Shown: positions 24,876-32,996, numbered from the stretch's first letter. The stretch: DNA of 64,000 nucleotides from Bacillota bacterium (GCA_017626845.1 JAGAHX010000024.1:1-64000); one strand, 5' to 3'. The notes: generated by a model from the letters alone, not told the origin. Numbers and translations are program-made.

Positions 24876-26510
24876 ATGACGAAGACAGTATTATATAACG
24901 CGAAAGTATACGTGGAAAAGGGCGTCTATGCAGATGCCCTCTACCAGGAGGACGGCATCATCCGGCTGGTGGGCGGCGACAAGCAGGTGCTCACCGCTGT
25001 AGGGCCGGACGCGGAAGCGATCGACTGCGAAGGCCGGACCATAATCCCAGGGTTCAACGACTCCCACATGCATCTGATCAACCTGGGCAAGCAGATGATG
25101 GTGCCGAACCTGGCCAAATGCAAAGACCTGGAAGACATCATCCAGACCTGCCGGAAGTATCTGGCGGAGCATCCCAACTGCAAGGGGCTGCAGTGCCAGG
25201 GCTGGCGGGAGGACGACTGGCCGGAAGGGCACAGAAGGCTGCCGGACAAGCACGATCTGGACCGCATCTCGACCGAGATCCCCGTTGCCATCGTCCGGGG
25301 CTGCGAGCACGCAGGCGCCGTGAATTCCGTGCTGCTGGCGAACATGGGCCTGGATAAGGATCATCATACGATCGAGGGCGGCGAGGTCGTCCTCGGCGAA
25401 GACGGCGGACCCAACGGCTATCTGAAGGAGGCCGCGATCCGCGCCATCTACGGCTACATTCCCAACCTGTCCGACGAGGAACTGGAGGAGGCGATCCTGA
25501 CGGCCATGCGCTACTGCGCCGCCTGGGGCATCACCTCGGTCCAGAGCATGGATCTGGGCACGTATATTCCCAACTGGACGCCCAATTATCGGGTGCTGAA
25601 GGGCATTTACGAGAAAGGCGAGGATCTGGTCCGCTATACGGGTCAGACGTCGTTTGCGGCCGTCGAGGATTTCAAGGCCTACGTGGACGGCTCCTACGGC
25701 GAAACGCCCGACGGCTTCCCGTTCAAGGAAGTGGTCGCGGACGACCGCATGCACATGGGACCGCTAAAGCTGGTACGGGACGGCGCTTTAGGCGCCCGCA
25801 CGGCTATGATGCGTCACGAATACTGCGATGACCCGGGCAACTTCGGCATCGATTCCATGTCGGACGAGTCTTACGAAGCCTATTTGAACGCCGCGGCTGC
25901 GGCGGATCTGCAGGTGGTCACCCACTGCATCGGCGATGAAGCCATCGAGCGCTGCACGAAGAGCTGGAACAAGACCGGACGGAAAGACCTGCGCTTCGGC
26001 GTGGTGCACAATCAGATCACGGATGTGCCGCTGCTGCAGTTCCTGAAAGCATCCGGCTGCGTCGTCGCATACCAGCCCATCTTCCTGGACAGCGACATGC
26101 ACGCGGTGGAGAGCCGCTGCGGCAAGGAACTGAGTTCCACGTCCTACGCGTTTAAGACCGCCCGGGACATGGGGCTGTGCTGTTCCTACGGCACCGACGC
26201 TCCCGTCGTGGATCCGAACCCCTTCGACAACCTGTATTCAGCCATTACCCGCAAAGACCTGAAAGGCTGGCCGGAAGGGGGCTGGAATCCTCAGGAATGC
26301 GTGGACCGGGAGACCGCCGTTGACTGCTATACGGCGGACAGCGCCTATTTTGAGTTCCGGGAGACCGTCAAGGGTCGGCTGAAGCCCGGCTTCTACGCGG
26401 ACCTCACCGTGCTGGACAAGGACATCTTTACCTGCAGCGAAGATGAGATCCGGGCAATCCGCCCCGTGCTCACCATGTGCGCAGGAAAGATCACATACAG
26501 AGAAAAATAG
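24876..26510 (+). CDS. YtcJ-type amidohydrolase, paralogue 5
   Basis: The protein has 544 residues from the ATG at 24876, which aligns with the starts of paralogues 2-4 and places H64/H66 at identical positions; an upstream in-frame TTG at 24864 is less likely. Other ligands are Lys in L-K-L-V-R-D-G-A, His in T-H-C-I-G-D, His in V-V-H-N-Q and Asp in Y-G-T-D-A-P-V-V. It carries an extra segment near residue 270 (G-S-Y-G-E-T-P-D-G-F) not seen in paralogues 3 and 4. The ribosome site is weak because a palindrome fills the gap. A hairpin terminator closes the array. Confidence 0.88.
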   Translation: MTKTVLYNAKVYVEKGVYADALYQEDGIIRLVGGDKQVLTAVGPDAEAIDCEGRTIIPGFNDSHMHLINLGKQMMVPNLAKCKDLEDIIQTCRKYLAEHPNCKGLQCQGWREDDWPEGHRRLPDKHDLDRISTEIPVAIVRGCEHAGAVNSVLLANMGLDKDHHTIEGGEVVLGEDGGPNGYLKEAAIRAIYGYIPNLSDEELEEAILTAMRYCAAWGITSVQSMDLGTYIPNWTPNYRVLKGIYEKGEDLVRYTGQTSFAAVEDFKAYVDGSYGETPDGFPFKEVVADDRMHMGPLKLVRDGALGARTAMMRHEYCDDPGNFGIDSMSDESYEAYLNAAAAADLQVVTHCIGDEAIERCTKSWNKTGRKDLRFGVVHNQITDVPLLQFLKASGCVVAYQPIFLDSDMHAVESRCGKELSSTSYAFKTARDMGLCCSYGTDAPVVDPNPFDNLYSAITRKDLKGWPEGGWNPQECVDRETAVDCYTADSAYFEFRETVKGRLKPGFYADLTVLDKDIFTCSEDEIRAIRPVLTMCAGKITYREK

Positions 26511-26537
26511 TGTTATTAACAAATCCTTTCGACCATA

Positions 26538-26568
26538 AATCCCCAGCAGTTTCGGTGCTGGGGATTTT
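26538..26568 (+). terminator. Terminator closing the amidohydrolase array
   Basis: AATCCCCAGCA and TGCTGGGGATT make a perfect 11-bp stem around a 7-base loop, ending in TTTT. It marks the boundary to the AT-richer accessory region. Confidence 0.9.
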
Positions 26569-26584
26569 ACTTTGAGACTGAATC

Positions 26585-26676
26585 TTTGAATCTATCGGGT
26601 CGAGTTTTTGAAATCTATCGGATTGAAAATAAAAAAAATATCGGGTTATATTTACAAAATCCATCGGGTTGTGATA
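26585..26676 (+). repeat. Four tandem 23-bp repeats (core ATCTATCGGGTT) upstream of the DUF4143 ATPase gene
   Basis: The cores TATCGGGT, TATCGGAT, TATCGGGT and CATCGGGT begin at 26593, 26616, 26639 and 26662, exactly 23 bp apart. A-rich bases precede each core and T-rich bases follow. The array lies between a terminator and the ATPase start and overlaps its candidate promoter, so it looks like an iteron-type set of protein-binding sites. Confidence 0.8.
26623..26652 (+). promoter_or_regulatory. Candidate promoter of the DUF4143 ATPase inside the repeat array
   Basis: TTGAAA (26623-26628) and TATATT (26647-26652) are separated by 18 bp. The spacer and both hexamers overlap repeat copies 2 and 3, so a protein bound to the repeats should control this promoter. 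Confidence 0.5.
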
Positions 26677-26701
26677 TGCTTCAACGCAAGAGGTGATGCA
26701 T

Positions 26702-27988
26702 ATGACCGGGATCATGAACAAAGAGAAATACATCCCACGTATTATCGACGCTGCGGTGGAGAAATATCTTGCTGCGATGGGAGCTGTTTGCATTGAGGGT
26801 CCGAAATGGTGCGGGAAGACTTGGACATCCGCTTTCCATAGTAACAGCGAGTTTTTGGTCGGTAATCCGGATAATAATTTCCAAAACCGTGCGCTGGCAG
26901 AGGTTTCTCCCGCCTTGGTTTTGGAAGGCGAGACACCGCGTCTGATCGACGAATGGCAGGAGGTTCCCCCGCTTTGGGACGCAGTACGCTATACCGTGGA
27001 TCAAAGGGGGCAGAAAGGTCAGTTTATTCTGACAGGCTCAGCCACACCGAAACGCAAAGGTGTGCTGCACAGTGGTGCCGGACGGATCGGAAAACTGCGG
27101 ATGCGCCCGATGTCTCTCTATGAGTCCGGAGACTCCAGCGGTAAGGTCAGTTTGCAGGAGCTTTGCGAAGGAAAACTGACCCCGGTCATTACAGGCGATG
27201 TCGATCTGCGTACACTCGCCCGCCTGATGGTGCGCGGCGGCTGGCCGGGAAATCTGGAAACTGACGGCGCAGATATTTCGCTGCTGCCCAATGAATACCT
27301 GAATGCTGTGATCGACGACGATGTAAACCGCATCGATGAGACCCGGCGTGATAGTCGAAAGATCCGCCTGCTGCTGCGGTCTCTTGCGCGCAACGAGAGC
27401 ACGACAGTTACCAATCGAACTCTGAAAAATGATATTAAAGAGATCGACGACGAGGATATCGATGTGGAGACCGTCGCGACTTATCTGGATATTTTCAACC
27501 GGCTGTTTCTCACGGATAATCAGCCGCCGTTCTCGGCAAAACTGCGTTCCTCCGTTCGGGTCAAGCAGGCAGAAAAACGGCATTTCTGCGACCCTTCGTT
27601 GGCCTGTGCACTGCTGAACGCAACGCCGGAAAAGCTGATCGGTGATCTGGAGACCTTTGGTTTTCTTTTTGAGTCACTGTGTGAGCGCGATCTGAAAATC
27701 TATGCGGAATCCTTTGGTGCATCGCTCTATCATTACCAGGACTATGCGGGCAATGAGATCGACGCCGTGATAGAACTGCCGGATGGCGGCTGGTGCGGCA
27801 TCGAGATCAAACTCGGCGCGAACAAAATCGAAGAAGCCGCAGCTAATCTGCTTCACATCCGGGATGAGGTCGTCAAAGATGGCAGTAAAGCCCCCTCGGC
27901 TCTGATCGTGCTCTGCGGGCTGTCTCATGCAGCCTATCAACGTCCGGACGGCGTTTATGTTGTCCCTTTGACAGCGCTGAAGAACTAG
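26702..27988 (+). CDS. AAA-family ATPase with C-terminal DUF4143 domain
   Basis: The protein has 428 residues from the ATG at 26702, 8 bases after AAGAGG; nearer ATG and GTG codons at 26696 and 26693 overlap the ribosome site. Walker A is G-P-K-W-C-G-K-T at 33-40, followed by L-I-D-E-W-Q-E-V as Walker B and I-L-T-G-S-A as sensor. The C-terminal DUF4143 part contains D354 ... E368-I-K370, the D-ExK pattern of a PD-(D/E)XK nuclease fold. These proteins are widespread in bacteria and archaea and often move horizontally; their role is not established. Base composition is lower in GC than the amidohydrolase genes upstream, consistent with acquisition. Confidence 0.88.
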   Translation: MTGIMNKEKYIPRIIDAAVEKYLAAMGAVCIEGPKWCGKTWTSAFHSNSEFLVGNPDNNFQNRALAEVSPALVLEGETPRLIDEWQEVPPLWDAVRYTVDQRGQKGQFILTGSATPKRKGVLHSGAGRIGKLRMRPMSLYESGDSSGKVSLQELCEGKLTPVITGDVDLRTLARLMVRGGWPGNLETDGADISLLPNEYLNAVIDDDVNRIDETRRDSRKIRLLLRSLARNESTTVTNRTLKNDIKEIDDEDIDVETVATYLDIFNRLFLTDNQPPFSAKLRSSVRVKQAEKRHFCDPSLACALLNATPEKLIGDLETFGFLFESLCERDLKIYAESFGASLYHYQDYAGNEIDAVIELPDGGWCGIEIKLGANKIEEAAANLLHIRDEVVKDGSKAPSALIVLCGLSHAAYQRPDGVYVVPLTALKN

Positions 27989-28045
27989 CAGCCGAAGTGA
28001 TATTTACTAAAGCGATGGATGAAACAGGCTATGGGAGGAAAAGCC

Positions 28046-30841
28046 ATGACAGACGCACAGCAGCGGGAAGCCGCAAGACAGTTCATATACAGATGGCACG
28101 GAAAAGGAAAAGAGGACGAGGATGCCCGGTCTTACTGGATCGAGATCCTGACGAATATCCTTGGGGTTGAACGGGTCACAGAACGGGTGGACTTTGAAAA
28201 GAAGGTCGTGGGTGCGGACGGCAACACGAAGCGCATCGACGTATATATCCCCGAGACCCATGTGTTGATCGAACAGAAATCCCTGGGCATCGCGCTGGAT
28301 AGGCCCCAGGCGGGCCACAACGGGCAGACCCCTTACGAGCAAGCCAAATATTACGATAATTACCTGCCCCACAGTGAGAAGGCCCGCTGGATCGTTACGT
28401 CCAATTTCGAAGAGATCTGGATCTACGACATGGACGCGAAGGTGCCGGAACCCAGAAAACTGGCCCTCGATGAGATCTCCCACAAGTTCCACATGCTGGA
28501 TTTCCTCGTAAACAAAGATGCGAAGGAAGTTTCCGACGAGATGAAGGTCTCGCTGGATGCCGGCAAGATCGTAGGAGAACTGTACGAGGCGTTTCTAAAG
28601 CAATATAAGAACCCGGATGACCCGCAGATCCTCAAAAGCCTCAACAAACTCTGCGTGCGCATCGTCTTTTGTCTGTATGCGGAGGATGCCGGTGTGTTCG
28701 GCCGCAAGAATCTGTTCCGGGATTATATGACCCAGTTCAACGTGCAGACAGCCCGCAAGGGCCTGCGCGATCTGTTCCGCGTGCTCAACCAGAAGTCGGA
28801 GGAGCGTGATCCGTATCTGGCGGATGACGATCCGCTGCTGGCGGCGTTCCCTTACGTAAATGGCGGGTTGTTTGCCGATGACGACATCGAGATCCCGCCC
28901 TTCACGGAAGATATTCTGGCATTGCTGGTGCGGAAAGCCTCCCACGATTTCGACTGGTCCGGCATCAGTCCGACCATCTTCGGCGCTGTGTTCGAGAGCA
29001 CCCTGAACCCGGAGACCAGACGGGCCGGCGGCCTGCACTCTACCTCCATCGAGAACATCCACAAGGTGATCGATCCGCTGTTTTTAGACGATCTGAAGGC
29101 AGAACTGGCGGAGATCTCCGGCATCGCTGTAGCCCGCACGAAAGAGAAGAAACTGCGGGAATTTCAGGACAAGCTGGCTTCGCTTTGCTGGCTTGACCCG
29201 GCAGCAGGCAGCGGCAACTTCCTGACGGAGACCTATCTCTGCATTCGCCGTCTGGAGAATGAAGTCATCCGGCTGCTGCAGGGAGACCAGGTGGTGCTGG
29301 GGGAGGCGATCAATCCCATCAAGGTGTCCATCGGCCAGTTCTACGGCATTGAGATCAACGATTTCGCGGTGACCGTCGCCCAGACGGCCCTGTGGATCGC
29401 CGAAAACCAGATGATGCAGGAGACTGAGACCATCGTCCACATGAACTTCGATTTTCTGCCCCTGAAGACCCATGCCAACATCGTGGAAGGCAATGCCTTG
29501 CGCCTGGATTGGGGCGATGTCGTGCCCAAGGACAGGCTGAATTATATTATGGGGAATCCGCCGTTTGTGGGATATTCTCTGCAGAGCAAATCGCAGAAAG
29601 AGGATATTCTTTCGATCTATGTGGATGAGAAAGGAAAGCCTTATAAAACAGCTGGTAAGATCGACTATGTAGCCGGTTGGTATTGGAAGGCATCAGAGCT
29701 GATGCAAGGGACGGTGATCCGTTCAGCGTTAGTTTCCACAAATTCCATTACGCAGGGAGAGCAGGTCGCGAGTATCTGGAAGCCTCTCTACGAGCGCTTC
29801 GGGATCCATATTGATTTTGGATATCGGACGTTTCGTTGGGACAGCGAGGCAAGCATATTAGCTCATGTACATTGTGTGATTGTAGGCTTTAGCTGTGCAA
29901 AAAATGAAGTTCAGCCTTGTTTATATGATGGTGAGTTTAAATCTTCTGTCCAAAACCTTAATGCTTACTTAGTGGATGGCCCAAATGTTTTTGTTGAAAG
30001 TAATAAAACACCTTTGGACAATGTCCCTGAAATGACAACAGGCAATCGGCCTGCTGATGGTGGACATTTGATAATTGAAGATAATGAATATGAAGCATTC
30101 ATAAATCAAGAGCCATCCGCCAAAAAATATATAAAAAGACTGATTGGGTCCGCAGAGTTTATCAACAACAAAAAGCGGTGGTGTTTGTGGCTTGTAGGTG
30201 TCTCACCATCAGTTTTGCGAAGCATGCCCATGGTTATGAAACGAGTGGAGTTGTGTAAACATGACCGAGAGAATGCCCCTGATCCTGGTCGTAGAAAACT
30301 CGCCGAGCGCCCAGCACTTTTTAGAGAAACCAAGAATCCGGAAACGTATATAGTGGTTCCTGCAGTTTCCTCAGAAAAGCGCAGATATGTTCCAATCGGA
30401 TTTTTGAATTCTGATACGATACCTACAAACCTTGTGATCATTATCCCCGACGCTAATTTATACCATTTTGGTGTTTTGGAATCTAACGTCCACATGTCAT
30501 GGATGCGTGCAGTCTGTGGAAGACTGGAAATGCGTTACCGTTACAGTAAAGACATCGTCTACAACAATTTCCCCTGGCCGGATCCTACCCCGGAACAGAA
30601 GGCAAAGATCGAGCAGACGGCGCAGGCCATTCTGGATGCCAGAGCGCTCTATCCGGAGGCTTCGCTGGCGGATCTTTACGACGAGCTTACCATGCCGCCC
30701 GAGCTGCGCAAGGCTCACCAGGCCAACGACCGGGCCGTCATGCAGGCCTACGGCATGCCCATTAAGGAGACCGACGAGGCGGCCTGCGTTGCCTGGCTCA
30801 TGCGCCTGTATCAGGAGAAGGTGGGAGAGTTGGAGAAGTAA
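28046..30841 (+). CDS. MmeI-like type IIG restriction-modification protein (DNA adenine methyltransferase with nuclease domain)
   Basis: The protein has 931 residues from the ATG at 28046, with GGAGGA 6 bases upstream. The N-terminal domain has D65 ... E76-Q-K78, the D-ExK core of a PD-(D/E)XK endonuclease as in MmeI. A helical connector follows. The methyltransferase core shows the SAM motif D-P-A-A-G-S-G-N-F at 384-392 and the catalytic N504-P-P-F507 of N6-adenine methylases. The target-recognition region comes next and a conserved C-terminal segment ends the protein. Bases from about 29,540 to 30,550 are clearly AT-richer than the rest of the gene, suggesting exchange of the recognition segment. 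One protein should both methylate and cut; no separate specificity or nuclease gene is seen. Confidence 0.87.
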   Translation: MTDAQQREAARQFIYRWHGKGKEDEDARSYWIEILTNILGVERVTERVDFEKKVVGADGNTKRIDVYIPETHVLIEQKSLGIALDRPQAGHNGQTPYEQAKYYDNYLPHSEKARWIVTSNFEEIWIYDMDAKVPEPRKLALDEISHKFHMLDFLVNKDAKEVSDEMKVSLDAGKIVGELYEAFLKQYKNPDDPQILKSLNKLCVRIVFCLYAEDAGVFGRKNLFRDYMTQFNVQTARKGLRDLFRVLNQKSEERDPYLADDDPLLAAFPYVNGGLFADDDIEIPPFTEDILALLVRKASHDFDWSGISPTIFGAVFESTLNPETRRAGGLHSTSIENIHKVIDPLFLDDLKAELAEISGIAVARTKEKKLREFQDKLASLCWLDPAAGSGNFLTETYLCIRRLENEVIRLLQGDQVVLGEAINPIKVSIGQFYGIEINDFAVTVAQTALWIAENQMMQETETIVHMNFDFLPLKTHANIVEGNALRLDWGDVVPKDRLNYIMGNPPFVGYSLQSKSQKEDILSIYVDEKGKPYKTAGKIDYVAGWYWKASELMQGTVIRSALVSTNSITQGEQVASIWKPLYERFGIHIDFGYRTFRWDSEASILAHVHCVIVGFSCAKNEVQPCLYDGEFKSSVQNLNAYLVDGPNVFVESNKTPLDNVPEMTTGNRPADGGHLIIEDNEYEAFINQEPSAKKYIKRLIGSAEFINNKKRWCLWLVGVSPSVLRSMPMVMKRVELCKHDRENAPDPGRRKLAERPALFRETKNPETYIVVPAVSSEKRRYVPIGFLNSDTIPTNLVIIIPDANLYHFGVLESNVHMSWMRAVCGRLEMRYRYSKDIVYNNFPWPDPTPEQKAKIEQTAQAILDARALYPEASLADLYDELTMPPELRKAHQANDRAVMQAYGMPIKETDEAACVAWLMRLYQEKVGELEK

Positions 30842-30861
30842 ATAGTTGCAAGACATATTAA

Positions 30862-30890
30862 AACAGGGCAGGTTATGCACCTGTCCTGTT
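30862..30890 (+). other. Strong hairpin after the restriction-modification gene
   Basis: AACAGGGCAGGT and ACCTGTCCTGTT form a 12-bp stem (one G-U pair) around TATGC, starting 20 bases after the stop codon. No T-run follows, so it is not a standard intrinsic terminator; it may stabilise the 3' end of the message. The remaining bases to about 30,980 show nothing I recognise. Confidence 0.55.
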
Positions 30891-30981
30891 ACGATCGCAT
30901 TCAGAGTAGCGAAACACTCACTGATAAATGTCTTGATTAGGGTCAAGAGAAACCCACTAAATGGTAACCTGAGTATAGAGA

Positions 30982-31010
30982 TTATTAAGAATTGTGTCAA
31001 ATACTATAAT
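30982..31010 (+). promoter_or_regulatory. Possible promoter of the DUF3800 gene
   Basis: A perfect TATAAT lies at 31005-31010, with a poor TTATTA -35 candidate 17 bp upstream. It would start transcription about 37 bases before the ATG at 31054. Confidence 0.4.
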
Positions 31011-31053
31011 TTACCGCATTTACATAAATAGTAATTTATGGTATAGTGCTGAT

Positions 31054-31629
31054 ATGGTTCTTTTTGTCGATGAAACAGAAAATTTAAAATATTTCATAGT
31101 GGCTGGATTGATTGTTGATAACCAGGCTTCCATGGAACTTGCATATAAAACATTCAAGAAAAGTTTATCCGGATTCAACATTTCCCCCAAATATAAATCC
31201 AAAGTGTTTACTGAGTTCAAGTCAACTCTGCTAGATCGGGATTATAAAAAAATCAAAATTTCACTTTTGATGACTGTTAGAAATGCAAGCTTTTTGATTC
31301 TATATTCTATCTATGAAAAAGTTTCACCACGGATTGATCAATTGACTAAAGAGAAGATATATATCCAAAATCTTTCGCACATAATTGAGAATCTGAAAGA
31401 GACGAGTGACATAGTTTTTGATGGATTTGGGAAAGCTGATTTTGAAAAGGATATCATGGATGCCTTTAAAGATGATCCTAGGGTTCTAAGCATTCGACCT
31501 GCGGATTCTCAGACCGAACACGGGTTACAATTTGTTGACAACATATGCAGCACAGTGCGCTTGCATAAGTCTGAAATGGATATGGATAATTACTTCGATA
31601 TTATCAGAGATATTGCAAAAGAGGTTTGA
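31054..31629 (+). CDS. DUF3800 domain protein
   Basis: The protein has 191 residues from the ATG at 31054. F-V-D-E-T-E-N-L followed by Y-F-I-V-A-G-L-I-V is the hallmark start of DUF3800, a family predicted to have an RNase H-like fold with acidic residues in the first strand. The later S-Q-T-E-H-G-L-Q-F-V-D-N motif corresponds to the usual S-x-x-x-x-G-L-Q-x-A-D segment. DUF3800 genes are often next to restriction-modification or other defence genes, as here. The gene is markedly AT-rich, unlike the chromosome around it. No good ribosome site is visible before 31054, and an upstream extension to 30994 is open but lacks conserved features. Confidence 0.72.
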   Translation: MVLFVDETENLKYFIVAGLIVDNQASMELAYKTFKKSLSGFNISPKYKSKVFTEFKSTLLDRDYKKIKISLLMTVRNASFLILYSIYEKVSPRIDQLTKEKIYIQNLSHIIENLKETSDIVFDGFGKADFEKDIMDAFKDDPRVLSIRPADSQTEHGLQFVDNICSTVRLHKSEMDMDNYFDIIRDIAKEV

Positions 31630-31663
31630 CAATAGTCCTAATTGATGGTAATATGTGGATAAG

Positions 31664-31726
31664 AAGTGTGGCCTCCTGGCGGTTTGTAGCTGGGTGTACG
31701 GAAAACGTAGGACCACGCTTTTTTAT
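31664..31726 (+). terminator. Imperfect terminator after the DUF3800 gene
   Basis: AAGTGTGG-type sequence at 31664-31674 pairs imperfectly with AGGACCACGCTT at 31709-31720, followed by a TTTTTTA run. The long loop and mismatches lower confidence. Confidence 0.5.
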
Positions 31727-31745
31727 TAGATTGTTATAATGATTA

Positions 31746-31793
31746 TTGATATAAGTCAAAAACGGGTATAATATCATAACTGACATATGTCAG
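31746..31793 (+). promoter_or_regulatory. Promoter with two palindromic operator candidates upstream of the DUF134 fusion gene
   Basis: A -10 box TATAAT lies at 31767-31772. CTGACATATGTCAG at 31780-31793 is a perfect 14-bp palindrome just downstream of it. A related imperfect palindrome, TTGATATAAGTCAA, lies at 31746-31759, 34 bp earlier, where the -35 box should be. Two like-spaced sites around one promoter indicate repression, plausibly by the DUF134 helix-turn-helix of the gene product itself. Confidence 0.6.
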
Positions 31794-31805
31794 AAAGGGG
31801 AGCCC

Positions 31806-32996
31806 ATGCCAAGACCGACCCGTTGCCGCAGAATCGAACAGATGCCCGTCTACCGGAGCTTTTCTCCGGATGATGTGACCGAGGCCGAGACCGTGCGCAT
31901 GACGGTGGATGAGTACGAAGCATTGCGCCTTCTGGATGACGAAGGTTTAACGCAGGAGGCCTGCGCGGCCAAGATGAATGTCGCGCGGACCACCGTTACG
32001 GCGATATACGACAGCGCCAGAAAGAAGATCGCGGATACGATCGTCCGCGGAAAACGCCTGGTGATCGCAGGCGGCCGCTGTGAATATGCGCCGGTAGAGA
32101 TCGACCAGCCCATCAGAGAGAAAGGAAACGATACGATGAGGATCGCAGTCAGTTATGAAAACGGAGAGATTTTTCAGCATTTCGGACATACCGAGCAATT
32201 TAAGTTGTATGATATAGAGGACGGCAAGGTCGCCGCGGAGCAGATCGTAAACACCAACGGGAGCGGCCACGGCGCGCTGGCAGGATTTCTGAAGGCCGCA
32301 AAGGCAGACGTCCTGATCTGCGGCGGCATCGGCGGCGGTGCACAGGCAGCTCTGCAGGAGCAGGGCATCGAACTGTGCGCAGGTGCCAGCGGCGATGCGG
32401 ATGCGGTGGTGCAGGCGTATCTGCGCGGCGAGCTGATCAATACGGGTGCAAATTGCAGTCACCACGATCATCACGGCGAAGGCCACGAGTGCGGCGATCA
32501 CGGCTGCGGTGAGCACGACTGCGGGGGTCACGACGGCGGCTGCGGCGGATGCCACGGTCCCCGAATGGAAGGCCCGAACGTAGGAAAAAAGGTCCGCACT
32601 CATTACCGCGGCACCTTCAACGACGGCACGCAGTTCGATTCCTCCTACGACCGGGGCGAACCTCTGGAATTCGTCTGCGGCGCAGGGATGATGATCCCCG
32701 GATTCGACAAGGCCGTCGCGGACATGAAAGTGGGCGAGATCCGCAAGGTGCATCTGATGCCCGAGGAAGCCTACGGCGTCCGCGACCTCAACAACGTGTT
32801 TACGCTGGAGATCCAGCAGCTGCCCGGTTCCCAGGATCTGAACGTAGGCGACCGGGCCTACCTGCAGACGATGGACGGCCGTCCGTTCGAAGTGGAAGTC
32901 ATCGCGAAAGACGACAAGAACATTACGCTGGACGCCAACCACGAGATGGCGGGCAAAGAGCTCAACTTCGAGATCGAACTGGTGGAAGTGCTGTAA
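31806..32996 (+). CDS. DUF134 helix-turn-helix - NifX-type domain - His/Cys-rich linker - SlyD-like FKBP prolyl isomerase fusion
   Basis: The protein has 396 residues and four parts. Residues 1 to about 100 are DUF134: P-R-P-T-R-C-R-R-I start and a sigma-region-4-like helix-turn-helix (L-T-Q-E-A-C-A-A-K-M-N-V-A-R-T-T-V). Residues 111 to about 213 are a dinitrogenase iron-molybdenum cofactor (NifX/MTH1175-like) domain: M-R-I-A-V-S-Y-E, F-G-H-T-E-Q-F and G-G-I-G-G-G-A-Q. Residues 217-250 hold 9 His and 6 Cys in 34 positions. Residues from about 255 are an FKBP of SlyD type with the inserted flap domain. An internal ATG at 32136 (residue 111) has AAAGGA 9 bases upstream, so a shorter form may be made. 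A metal-related regulator-chaperone role is inferred. Confidence 0.85.
   Translation: MPRPTRCRRIEQMPVYRSFSPDDVTEAETVRMTVDEYEALRLLDDEGLTQEACAAKMNVARTTVTAIYDSARKKIADTIVRGKRLVIAGGRCEYAPVEIDQPIREKGNDTMRIAVSYENGEIFQHFGHTEQFKLYDIEDGKVAAEQIVNTNGSGHGALAGFLKAAKADVLICGGIGGGAQAALQEQGIELCAGASGDADAVVQAYLRGELINTGANCSHHDHHGEGHECGDHGCGEHDCGGHDGGCGGCHGPRMEGPNVGKKVRTHYRGTFNDGTQFDSSYDRGEPLEFVCGAGMMIPGFDKAVADMKVGEIRKVHLMPEEAYGVRDLNNVFTLEIQQLPGSQDLNVGDRAYLQTMDGRPFEVEVIAKDDKNITLDANHEMAGKELNFEIELVEVL

Noticed and set aside
26585-26676. Possible CRISPR array
   Set aside because: The repeated core is only about 12 bp with a 23-bp period; there are no unique spacers of 30 bp or more and no cas genes nearby.
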